From contig VXAI01000310.1 of NCBI GenBank assembly GCA_013399305.1, forward strand, positions 694,901 to 758,900: a DNA stretch of 64,000 nt, in the 5' to 3' direction. Positions within the stretch are counted from its first letter, which is position 1. The number at the start of each line of letters is the position of its first letter. Of the stretch, positions 37,801 to 48,706 are shown piece by piece. Origin of the DNA: Rostratula benghalensis. Taxonomy: Eukaryota; Chordata; Aves; Charadriiformes; Rostratulidae. The position numbers were made by a program, and so were the translations under genes. Under the pieces are notes generated by a model. It saw only the letters and a program-made list of their open reading frames with translations. It searched no databases and was not told where the DNA came from.

Positions 37801-40800
37801 GCATTCTTGGTGCTGCATTTTAAGTTTATGGAAAAAAATGCATCTTCTGTAGTAAGCTGTTCATTGTAACATCATGAAACTTCAGTAACAGCAAGAATTA
37901 AATTATTCAATTAGCTGAATATCACTAGATCTACTTTTCTGTGCATTAAGATTCCTCTGAAATTTTTTCTTCTTGGCTATGTCACATTTCCAAATATCAA
38001 CATAAAACAATTATCTCTAAGATGTATCAGTCTTCAGCTTTCCTCCATTACATCTTCTGTTAAGAAATTAATTAAAGTACAGTATTGTGTTTCATCTACA
38101 TCCACATTGAAGAAGTTTGCTTAAAGGAAAAGAATTACAAGAATTTTTCTATGCATTTTTCACCCTGTTATTTTTGAATTGGGTACCATGTAGAAAGGTG
38201 AGGGTTGAGGTTTTTTATGTGGAAAAAAAATTATCTTTATATTTAGAGAAGAATGTGATAATATGTTTATGTTGTCTAGCTGCTGTTTATAATATACAAA
38301 CCAAACTATTTTCATTTATACTAAGTTATTTATATAAATTACTTGTAGATATACATGAAAGTGTCCTTGGGCTTGTAAAATTTGATATGACAGGCTCCTG
38401 CAGAAGGGTGTTTGTTTGACTTTAGTGTCTGTGACACGGTGATTATCTTTTTCTTCCAGTACTTGGGTTTTAAAGAACTACCAAAGTATAACTGGTGTAA
38501 GGGGGCTTGCTGTGGTTTTTAGGTTTGGTTGTTTGGTTTTTTTTAATAACTCACTTTATGATTATTTAGCTTACTATTGTATATTTAAACTTAGAGCTTT
38601 CTTTTTATCCCATGCTTACGTCTTTCCATACTCTGTGCATATAAAACTGTTTTTCTTCTCCATTGTTTCCTTTGAGCAAGACCTGTATTTCAGCAGCCTA
38701 CCCTTGTCCCACTTCCTTTCCATGTGCTGCTTCAAATTGAAGCTCATTTAGGTCAATACTGAGCATCTTGGAACTGTAGGCTCCTTATCTGTGCTGACAG
38801 GCAAACAAAGCATCCGTTAATACTTTTCACACATGAGCAAACTACACACACAATCAAATTGAAGGGGAAAATAGAGATCATTAAATTGATATTACATGTC
38901 ATTATTTTATCTTGTCACATCAACCCTCAGCAATTTACCAGGCTTAGGATATTGGGGACCACAATGATACTAATTAAGGGGCAGTGTGCTTGTTTACTTT
39001 AGAATTTCCAAGTATCTTCTAGGTGACAAAATAAAATATAATTATTTTGATATTTTATTAAGCGGTTTGTCAGCCATTATATAATTACTTCTGCAAAAAA
39101 AGCAATCTGAAAATTGTGGATATCAGGAAAGTAGAGCCTGTTCATACTTTTTGTGAGAACAGCAATTGCAATATAAGTCTTAAAGAGAAACAGATGAAAT
39201 GGTATTGTGAGACTACAGTAAAAGTTGTTTTGCCTACTGTGTACAATTATATGTAATTAGATCTGTCCTTTTTTTTATTATGCTGTCTAAAAAATTAATT
39301 CTACCTATCTGGGTACTGAATGAGCTTGTAAATAAGATTGCAAGATCAACATAGTCTGCAGAAATAATTAGTAACAATTTAACAGAAATTGTTCTGTTCA
39401 GGCTAAATCAATAGTAATGGAGATGAATAAATGGGTTGAAACCTCAAGTAATTACATATCCTTTAAATTATTCTTGAATTAGAAAACAGGAGAAAAGAAC
39501 ATATTTAATTACTTTTATAGATGCATGAGAAGAGAACTTTCTGAATTCTCTTTGTTCTTTCTTTTCTGGAATACAGCATTTTGGGCAGCTGGTATTCTGT
39601 TTCCTGTACCTTGTTGGACTTTTTATGCAACTCTGTTGACTAGCTTAGACATAACAACTCGGGTACTCCGTTTTTTCCCAAAAAATGAATTACAAACACT
39701 AATGGGAAGAAGTAAATAAATAGACTTCTTATTGTGTTAACTTCTGTATTCAAGTTTTAGACTGCTTATTTTTGGCACAGTTCTTACTCTTTGTATCACT
39801 CTAGGGATGAAAGACCATTGTTCTTTTTGGTGTTTGGTACAGTAGAGAAGAACTCTTGAGAAATACTATATTTACTTTTATTTGATTGAAATGTACCAAT
39901 GTGTTTAGATAGGGCATATAATTAAAAAGTAATAAATCTAATAGTATTTTTTGATTATTCCTATGCACCATAGAAAGTTCTTCTTCGATCTGTGAATATA
40001 CTGTCTAGGTTGTACTTTTTCCATTATTGTTTTTATTTTTAGTTGCACAAGTATTTCTTCATGGACTTTTGGTATGTATTCTAGTACTTTAAAAGATCTG
40101 GTATCTTCACATTGCTTGTAAACTATGGTGTTTTGAAAGAATTAATAGCTTTATGGTGCATCACAAAGAAGTTAAATCCTCAAAGGACAAAGAGGCATAA
40201 AGATTGACTCTAAAGATACTATCAGCTAAATTAAAATAAAATAGAGTAAATTGGAAAGCAGCTGGATGGTACCCTTTGGATCACCATGGAAATGCAAAGG
40301 TCAGAACCTTAACCTAGACCATGATGCTGAGACTTGGGGGAACTCTTTAAAACTAACACTGGTATTTTGTTGACCTTGAGAAGCAGAATTAGAAAGATTC
40401 TGCATTAAAGCATTTGCTAATTGACCTAAATGCTTTGTTGGTATAAATTATTCTGAGATATTACTGAAGAATAATTCAATCTCAAACTAAAGGTACGAAT
40501 GACTGAAATAAAATAACAACAACACCCCTCCCTACCCCCTTATCAGTTAGTGTTTTGGATTTATGGAATCATTGAAACGTTTTGGTAGGAAAAGACCTTT
40601 AAGGTCATCGAGTCCAATGTTAACCTAACACTGCCAAGTTATCAATAAACCATGTCCCTCAGAGCTACATGTCTTTTAGATACTTGCAGGGATGGCGGTT
40701 CCACCACTTCCCTGGGCATCCTGTTCCAGTGCTTTATAACCTATTAAACGTATAAACCCGTAAGGAATTTTTTCCTCCTATCCAATATGAATCTCCCCTG

Positions 40801-43800
40801 GTGCAACTTGAGGGCGTTTCCTCTTGTCCTATTGCCTGTGACTTGGGAGACAAGACCAACCCCCGCCTCTCTACCACCTCCTTTCAGGTTGTTGGAGAGA
40901 GGGATAAGGTCATTACTAAGGTCTACTCAGCCTCCTCTTCTCCAGACTAAGCAACCCCAGTTCCTTCAGCTGCTCCACATAAACCTTGTGCTCTAGACCA
41001 ATGAGAGATTGACTCCATATTTAAAATAAATGGATGAGTTAATTTTGTTTAACCTTTCTTTCTTCTTCAGCTGGAAAGGCAACTACTGATGCAGAACCAG
41101 ATGAGAGAGAGACAAACAGCCATGCAGATTGCTTGGACACGGGAATTTCTAAAATATTTTGGGACATTTTTTGGACTTGCTGCTGTGGGTTTAACAGCTG
41201 GGTATGAAATTTATTTCCTAATAGAAAATATAACTATATTACATTTATATTTCTATGATGCTAGATCTTCCTCTTGCATTATAACAGGAAGTTGTTTGTA
41301 TCCAGTACCTGCTCAAAGGTTTATCAGATGACGAAGTGGCTTTAATTTCTGTCTGCTTCCAGATAGATTTTGGTTATGCCTCTGCTGAACTGACAATTAC
41401 ATGATACAGCTGAGGTACCAAAAGTTCAATGTAAAATAGAAATTGTGTGCAGAATAGGAGGGATTGTTTAAACGCCATGCTATTTTCTTGTCTGTATGGT
41501 GATTTAATGAACTATTAATGAACAAAAAATACTTCACCATCTGGGTTTTTTTAATATATCAGTGAACAAGTGGATGTATTCTGAAATCTCTTCATTTAAA
41601 ATGTGAATCAAGAGGTTCACCCAAGGGGGAGAAACCCCCTGGCTAATAAAGCTATATTCCGTGGGAAAGAACTTGCCTTATTGAACTTTTGTTTGTTAAC
41701 AAGTTTTTATTGTGCTATAGCATGATTAGAGGGAATGTAGGAAGTATTTGTGGGTTTGTGCACATAGTATAGATTAAATACCCCTTACAAATTATGCATT
41801 CTCTGTGGACTCAGATGTATTTAGAACTGAACATAGTGTATATTGCTACATGTTGCACGTAGATGGATGGATATATATATATGGATATATACCTGAGTTA
41901 GATTATCCATTTTTGTTACATATATTCAAAAGTCACTTGAAGCATTTTTTTAAATACCCTTGGTTTGACCGATTATCCAGAATGCAACCAGAAGACAAAT
42001 GTTTCGGAGGAAATGAACACTTGATTAGGGAGAGTAGAAGGATACACAAGTCCTAGACACTCAAGGTCAACCTAAAGGAAGAGTGTTCTTAATGTCCCAA
42101 ATAATCTATTTTTTTTTTTCTTTTTCTTTTCCCTTCTCTTTTTTTTTTTCCTAAACAGAGCAATAAAAAAGAAGAAACCAGGAGTTTTACTGCCAATAGT
42201 TCCCTTAAGCTTTATATTTGCCTATCAATATGATATGGGCTATGGGACCCTGTTGCAAAGGATAAAAGGTATGTGTCTATAATTCTGTGTTGTTCACACA
42301 TAGAACCAAGTTTAATATGGCTGGGAGAAAACTTGCAATAGATTTTCTCTTTTTTTCTGGACAAAATTCTTAATTTTTCATTTCTCTTCTTCCCTACTAC
42401 AATCAGATACTTCCCCAGTCAAAAGCAGTAATCCTACTTTTACAGCTTTTTCCTTCAGTTGGGATTCCCTTCAGTTTTTCCCCTCTTGTTTCAAAAAAAT
42501 GTGAATTCTAAGGCTATAAATACAGCTCAAGTAAGCATTGCATATATGTGAGAAATGACAGATACAGTGATTTGCTTCCATATTCCACTGTGATGCTGCT
42601 ATTTTGGCAAGGGATAGGGATCATAAGAGCAGATAAAGGGATACAGACAGGAATCATACCCTTACACCTTCATGACCAAACAAAATTGTCAGCTGATCAT
42701 CTTGCCAAAGTGCCCTGCTAAGATTAAGGTGAGTCCCAGAAAGTGGTGTCTTGCCTCACAGTTGTCAGTGGCAGATCTGATCAAGTGGTGGGTGTTAAGG
42801 ATTACAGGGTTGCATTTATATGTTTGCTCTGGTTCCTATTGAAGGAGATATGCTAAGAGAGTGTTCACTTTAAGTGAAGACAGCATTGACTTGTCACCTT
42901 CACAAATCATCATAGTTAACTAGCTTGATTTTCCTGTCTGTTACTCACACAAACATAACGAAACAAAATAAAAATTTGTTTCAGCTATTGGTCTTAGCCT
43001 TCAGATCTAAGAGCTAGGTTTCCTAACTGTGTACTTCATTGAAAATAATGATAGAAAAATTAGGCAAACTCTGAGATATATTTGCACCTGTATGTAGTAG
43101 GAAATATTCAGGTGATGCAGCATTGTGTATCTTTGAACACTTCTTAAACCCCACTAAATAAATTTCTTTGGATTTTAAAATTAAGAGGCAGCAAAGCACA
43201 GGGAAAATGCTGAGTGGCTCTTGGAAATCTGAGTATTGAAAAGGACATCAGGACATCAGTACATAAAATGCAGACAGGACACTTCATTTGGAATTTAGGA
43301 TTTGTTAATATCTTTTTTTTTTTTTTTAAATGACCCCATGTTCTTTTCCAGAATTTTGAAAGAGTAAGTATATCATAATGCAAAACCCATGGCAAGAGTA
43401 TTTAATGTGCTTGCTGAAGACCATGTGGTCCTGTATAAGTTGAAGAGGGGCAATGTCCTATCCTATTGCTTTCCAAATAGGAAAAGTCATCTTCATAACT
43501 TCAGATCCACTAGGGCAACTTCAGCGGTATGCAACATTTGTAAAAAAGTTTTGGAGAAAAGAAGTTATGGGGCCAAATGGACAATGAGATAAAACAAAAT
43601 GTGCCAAACTAACTATGTCTTTTCCAGGAAAATAATTTATCTTTTCCAGAAGAAATGTGGTAGATCTACTATAAACTCATGAAAGCATTTAGTGTGGTAT
43701 CACATGAAGATTAAGTTAGAATGAAGGACATGGTAAGCATTGGAGCAAAGAGAACATGTCAAAATCTGTGCTTAAAGGGGAAGGCCAGGCTTTAGCAGGG

Positions 43801-46800
43801 TTATTAGGAATACTTCTTAAGATTTGGCCTGGATCTGCTTTTGTTTTGTATTTGAAATTACAAGTAGGTTATAGTAATCAAATCTGTGGATGACAAACAT
43901 GATTGGTGTCATCAACAAAGAGGAAATAAACTGTAGTATGAGAACTGATGACCTGAAGAACTGAGATAATAAAATAGGAATCAATTTGATAAGAAAGTCA
44001 ACAAGAAGTTCAGGACTAATAGGGATTCCTACCCTCAGAGCTCCCCAGCTGGAAATGATAGAAAAATCTGAATGTTTTAAGTGATCACAGAATGAGTATA
44101 ATGCCATGTGATGAAATTATGAGAGTCAAGTGAAGTCTAGAAACATAAGTGAGTTTTCTTATTATCACAGCGTAATTGAGGTTGGATGGGACCTCTGGTG
44201 GTTGCCTGGTCCAACCACGCTGGTCAAGCAGGATCACCTAGAGCCAATTGCCCAGAAAAAAGTCCCAGTGGCCTCTAAATATCTCCAGGGATGGATATTC
44301 CACCAACTTAGTAAAAATAGAGAGTACAGATAGGAAGGTATTGATGCAGGAAAACATTAATACAATAGCTTCCTTGGAAGTTTTACATAATTTGGATCAC
44401 TTTTGTACAAGGAATGCAGAATTACTGAAGAGTTAAAATTATCTGGGAATGCCAAGCTGCCTTGCAAGAGAAAACAAAGTGATTCGTTTGTTTTCCCTTG
44501 TAAAAAGATATGAGAGATTTGGGTCTACAGATCTTATTTATGGAATAGGGTAAAGGAACATAAGAGAAGGAAATCAAACTAATTACCAATATCAGCGCTA
44601 GAATAAAAGGAAGTGGACTAGCCTGAACGAATCTGGGCTGCAAATAAGAAGATTTGTAATTATGTGGAAATCAGATTCAGGAGTTTATTTTTGTTTTAAG
44701 ATTAAAATCAAGTACTTGAAGAAAAGGTTTTATGACACAATTGACCCACAGTCATAATACTTGTTCCTGTTACTCAGCTAATGCCCATGATCACTCCCAT
44801 ACTACTTTCTCAACCATTTCTCTGCTTGCTTACGTATACTGTTGGTATATGCCGTGCTTCGTCTCTGTGGTGTAGTAATGATTATATACACCATTCCTTT
44901 TATCGTTCCCTCTTTAACTGGTCTTTTTCCTCCAGGGTATGCCTGTCTTCAGCCTCATAGCCAATTCCCTCCTCTAAGTTCATTTGCAATTATTTCTATG
45001 CTGCACAATCTTCCTTGTATCTGAACCACCTTGATCAAATATCCTGCATCTGCTGTCCTTCATTCTTTGGAATCAGTTTATGCTCCTGGAAGGTTTCAGT
45101 ATTTCTCTTTCACCAGGCATTTTGCCTCTAATCATGCTTACAGTTAATTTTTTTCTTCTGTCTCTAGCCCAGTTGACCAAACATTTTCTCATTACTTGCT
45201 TGTTCTCACACATAGACATCAGAGGGATTTATTTCCTCCTTTATAGCTTGGGCTAGTTAAAGCGAAAACTGAGGACATAGGGGAAATACCTGTTTGAATT
45301 CTGCTTGTGCTGCTGTAAAGCCCTAAGTGTGCCAGAGCCATGTAAAAGAACTGAATCTTTTGGGGATGGCAGGGTTACAGAACAGTTCTCAGGTGCACAG
45401 TCTTTTCTGAATCACTGGGGACACTATGAATCAGTCATGCATGAACTTACTATCTGTGTTCTTGTCCTTGCTGTTCTGCTTTTCCTCCTAGCCTGGGTAG
45501 ATACTGCTAGTGTTTCTCAAACAACTTATTAAAGGAGAGATTATGTAGCCAACCTCCAGCAGCCACTAAGTGATAAAACTGGCTACCTTTTCCTAAGATT
45601 TATGTAGCTCACTGCTTGTATCCTGAGCCATATGAGAATGATGGTGACTATGCACTCTGCTCTAGAGCATCCAAGTGACAGGCATAGAGATTTGAATACC
45701 TGTAACATCTCTCTGTTACCTAAGATTTCTTGGTCTTCCATAATCAGATGCTATATGCAACCGACTGACATGTTATTACCAGTTAGTGGTAGCAGTGTAA
45801 GCAGTGTCGTCCTGTTGGATATTACAGGTGTGTGGAGACCCCACGCGTTTTAATACTACCAAAACTGCAGCTGGGCATTTCAGCATTCAGACCCGTTTTA
45901 CAGATCAACCACAATCTTGACTGCATTACAATATTCGGTCAGGTTTATTGCATATAAATATAGGTTCAAATTCCTGCCTTAACAGTCATCAAGCTATGAG
46001 TTAAGGCATAGGTAAACAAGATTGTTGGCATTGTACCAAATGGGATCAGCCAAAACAAACACATTTTTCGCCTAATCTTCATCCTTTCTTATATCACAAT
46101 CAGACCACCACAATTTATGTATGATGTTCAATCTGTATCTTTGTTTTTTGGATTCTGTTCTTGATGTTTTCATTCCAGCCTTACCCAGAGCATTCTGTGC
46201 CCTAGAGCTTTTCCCTGCTGTGCTGTTAAGACTGCATGTTTAGGTAAATGTCTTAGCAAATCTTTTAATGAGCAGTGCACTTTGACCAACGCTTCTTCAA
46301 AGCCTGTGCTACCCACTTTCTGCCAGTAACCTCACATCTCTTAGCCTAGGGCTGAGACAAGAAGAAAAATTGTGCCCAAATATAGCACATCTAGGTTACT
46401 GTGTACAGTGAATTTACTTGTTAAAGCTTATGTACACTTTTATGTCTATCTCTGATCCACCCTCTTCTCAGACTCCTAATTGGTCAAGTATAAGGTGATG
46501 TTAAATCCTTGCTGTATCTCATCCATCCAATTCAAAGCACATATTTAATAAATCTCTACACAAAACATTGCTATAATTCAGTGTAGTTTTTTAGGAGAAA
46601 GGGGCTAGCAGAAATGGCAACAACAGTAGCACAATTAGTTGTTTTGGCTGAAGTTCCTTCAAACAAATGCAGCTTGAGGCAGATATTCAGTTCAGACCAA
46701 ACACTTCCTTGTGCAGATATCCCACCAGCCAAATTTCCTTGACAACTTTAATGCCACATTGGCATCAGCTCATTTGTAAAATATGTAGCTGTGACCTGGT

Positions 46801-46984
46801 ATTTTGTTGCTGTGGCCCAAGCAAAGGTGGGGAAACTTACTCTGTGTTTTAATTTCTTTCAGGTGAAGCAGAGAACATTTTGGACACACAGAGCACTTTG
46901 CTAGAATTGCCAAAAGGACCACTCACATATGAAGAGCTGGAGAAAATCAGAAGATCTCAGAGCAAGTTCTTCACAGAAAAATAG
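19804..46984 (+). CDS. PLGRKT: PLGRKT, plasminogen receptor with C-terminal lysine
   Basis: Small membrane protein that binds plasminogen through its C-terminal lysine and promotes its activation at the cell surface, notably on macrophages. Coding exons 19804-19884, 41071-41201, 42159-42268 and 46863-46984 total 444 nt, giving 147 residues, the same length as the human protein. It begins MGFVFSKSVNDSLKAQQEFM, then has the RERQTAMQIAWTREFLKYFG segment. Two membrane helices follow, FGTFFGLAAVGLTAG (about 57-71) and PIVPLSFIFAYQYD (about 82-95), separated by a KKKK loop. It ends KFFTEK, so the defining terminal Lys is present. All junctions are GT-AG and keep frame. It lies in tandem with the relaxin gene and opposite to CD274, as in mammals. 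Confidence 0.97.
20985..21003. repeat. (AC)n microsatellite
   Basis: Uninterrupted CA repeat of about nine units inside the PLGRKT intron. Confidence 0.9.
23159..23180. repeat. Poly(T) tract
   Basis: A run of 22 T. No retrocopy was recognised next to it. Confidence 0.9.
23880..24105 (-). mobile_element. CR1 LINE 3' fragment
   Basis: Complement of a CR1 3' region: TCACGGAATTGTCAAGAGTT, GGAAGGCACCTCCAGAGATC, CACCTCCCTGGACAGCCTGT. Minus orientation, about 0.2 kb. Confidence 0.88.
25280..26645 (+). mobile_element. CR1 LINE, internally deleted, plus orientation
   Basis: Three CR1 parts in order: endonuclease-region sequence (CTGCAGACCACCAATCAGGG and CTCTGGTTCTCATGAGTCTT, 25.46-25.6 kb), a later ORF2 piece (AGCCAGCAGTGTGCCCTGGC, about 26.0 kb), and the 3' end (CTGAATATAAGGAGAAACCT to TCCTGTCCAACCTGAGTTAG, 26.4-26.64 kb). 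Stops and gaps interrupt all frames, and the reverse-transcriptase core is missing. Confidence 0.78.
32509..32695 (-). mobile_element. CR1 LINE 3' fragment
   Basis: Begins AATCACAGAATCACAGACTA and continues GGGATTGGAAGGGACCTTGA, AGTCCAATCCCCCTGCCAGA, ending near CTCTGGGCAGCCCATC. Minus orientation, about 0.19 kb. Confidence 0.9.
36866..36945. repeat. 40-bp tandem duplication
   Basis: AACTGGATAAGCACAAGGAC with the following 20 bases occurs at 36866-36905 and again at 36906-36945, with one G/A difference. A recent local duplication in the PLGRKT intron. Confidence 0.95.
40559..41001 (-). mobile_element. CR1 LINE 3' fragment adjoining PLGRKT exon 2
   Basis: Complement of a CR1 3' part: AAAGACCTTTAAGGTCATCG, CACTTCCCTGGGCATCCTGT, TCTCCAGACTAAGCAACCCC, GCTCCACATAAACCTTGTGC. 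It ends about 70 bp before the splice acceptor at 41070, leaving space for only a short branch-point region of original intron. Confidence 0.92.
41071..41201 (+). CDS. PLGRKT: PLGRKT second coding exon
   Basis: The acceptor is TCTTCTTCAG and the donor GG|GTATGA. It encodes residues 28-71: the amphipathic QLLMQNQMRERQTAMQIAW stretch and the first membrane helix. The following GTATGAAAT reading is intron. A CR1 copy ends only about 70 bp before this exon. Confidence 0.95.
42159..42268 (+). CDS. PLGRKT: PLGRKT third coding exon
   Basis: A long pyrimidine tract and CTAAACAG precede the exon, and the donor is AAAAG|GTATGT. It encodes the KKKKPG loop and the second helix, with VLLPIVPLSFIFAYQYDMGY, as in vertebrate PLGRKT. 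It is too small to appear as a separate long reading frame. Confidence 0.95.
42269..46862 (+). other. PLGRKT: PLGRKT third intron (4.6 kb)
   Basis: AT-rich intron with one CR1 fragment (44162-44305) and no recognisable exon on either strand. Confidence 0.7.
44162..44305 (-). mobile_element. CR1 LINE 3' fragment
   Basis: TATCACAGCGTAATTGAGGT, GGATGGGACCTCTGGTGGTT and CTCCAGGGATGGATATTCCA match the complement of CR1 3' sequence. Strongly diverged and about 0.14 kb long. Confidence 0.8.
46863..46984 (+). CDS. PLGRKT: PLGRKT last coding exon
   Basis: The acceptor TTCTTTCAG precedes GTGAAGCAGAG. It encodes GEAENILDTQSTLLELPKGP and then the C-terminal KFFTEK and TAG at 46982-46984. The C-terminal lysine is the plasminogen-binding residue. 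Confidence 0.95.
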
Positions 46985-47049
46985 GAAGATGACATCAAAG
47001 CTTAATGTCTGAAATGTGATTTAATACTGGTTTTGGACATAAATCAATC

Positions 47050-47055
47050 ATTAAA
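47050..47055 (+). terminator. PLGRKT: Candidate PLGRKT poly(A) signal (ATTAAA)
   Basis: ATTAAA lies 65 bases after the PLGRKT stop codon. A later AATAAA at 47462-47467 is an alternative, giving a longer 3' UTR. Confidence 0.35.
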
Positions 47056-48634
47056 ATTTTGAAACTATCAGCTTTTATAAAATTGACATATAGTTAATTT
47101 TTTAAAAAACTGGTATTTTCTACAGCAATGATTTTTATATTTCATATCTCTTGAAAACATGCATGCTGTAGTGTATTTTTCTTGTGTAGAATGAAATACT
47201 GAATTCACGTTGTCCATTTAGTGTCTGAAAATAACTTTCACCTGTAGTAAAAATGTCTGGTACTGGCCAAACTCACTGTAATCAACAAAAATAAGTTAAT
47301 TGGTAGTTAAAAATTTGTATGAACATGGTCATAATTTTCAAATATATTTAAGGATGCATCGCTCATTTTGAAGTAAGGAATAGATAGTAAACTTTGAAAA
47401 ATAAGACACTTTTTATTTGCTGTTCTTTAGGCAGTAAACTCACCATTTCTTCAAATTCTGGAATAAACAGCTTTTATCAGAAGTAGGTTCAGAAGTAAAC
47501 ACGTCACTTGCTAACTGTGTGTTTTACTCTTAGGAAAAACTGTATTAAAGTATGAGCAGAGATAATTTCTCAAAAAGAGAGAACAAATTATGTAGCTATT
47601 TCCTGAATCTTTTTCATGCTTGTTTGACATTCTGAAACTCAGGATAATTTGTTTACATGAAATCAGAGTTTCACTACTAAGATGAATATTAACTTAGGCT
47701 AACAGCAAGCAAAATTACTGATGTATGTTTTTGTAATGGGTAGATCCAAAGGGTCTTACAAGTACTGAAAAACTGAAGGATTTTTTGCATGCCTTTACTC
47801 TAGCATGGTATATACTGAGAATATAATATTAGTATTCTGATGTTACACTTAGTAAAAAAAAAATGCAACTTTCTGTATTGGAAATCTTGTTTAAAACCAG
47901 ATTATTTTGTGTTTTGGATGGAAACTCTTCTAGCGTTAGTCTAATTGTGGAATGAAAAACAAATGCCCCAAAAGCATCAGACAATGAATTAAGCCTAAGT
48001 CTGTATTGCCAATTTGTTGAGTTAAAAATCAAATTCCAGCTGGAAATAATGCCATGAATCTCTTTTTGAGGACTACTTGACTAAAATTAGAATATTGTTA
48101 CAGTAAGACATGTAAATATATAATAAAACAAAAGCTTTCCTATGTAGAATTAATTAATAGCAGTTTCTATAGCTGTGTAAGATTGATTTATGAAAGTGCA
48201 CTCACTTCTGCATTCAATCACTTATTTAATTGGTTCTGTCATCACATGTTAATGATGTATACAATCTGTAACAGATTTCAAATGTGACGCATTCTAATGT
48301 GTGGAGTCATAAAATGGGTTATAATACCCATTGGTCTACACTTTAACTGTTTAGTATTTAAGGGCATCGATTTTAATTGGCTTGGAAGGTGTGCCTCAAC
48401 TCAACCTATGGTGCTACCCATATTCTGTGACCTCACAAAATGCAGCCCAAGACCAGCTTGATTTTGTGTCTGTCCTGTAATGTAATTCCTCTCTACTTGC
48501 CACCATACCTACTATTTATATGTACTACACTTGGACATAGGTATCCTTGATTACTTGTTTTGCTTTGAATAACAGACCGTCTGCTACCTTTCCTCCAAGT
48601 TCTGAAGTCCACCTTGCTTTAACTTTGATGAAGG

Positions 48635-48706
48635 TATAAAAGCCTTTTATGTTTTGATCTCTGTCATCTACTGATATTCTTTCTTCCAAGAAAGACAAAC
48701 AATTAA
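48635..48706 (+). promoter_or_regulatory. TATA box followed by ATTAAA, possible solo LTR core
   Basis: TATAAAAG at 48635-48642 is followed about 60 bases later by AATTAAACCAGCTTGCTTTG, the promoter-to-poly(A) spacing seen in avian retroviral LTRs. LTR ends and target-site duplications were not established. Confidence 0.25.

Larger units (their letters stand above)
19885..41070 (+). other. PLGRKT: PLGRKT first coding intron (21.2 kb)
   Basis: Long AT-rich intron with no additional gene recognised on either strand. It contains CR1 pieces at 23.88, 25.28-26.65, 32.51 and 40.56 kb, an (AC)n run at 20.99 kb, several poly(T) tracts and a 40-bp tandem duplication at 36.87 kb. Confidence 0.8.
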
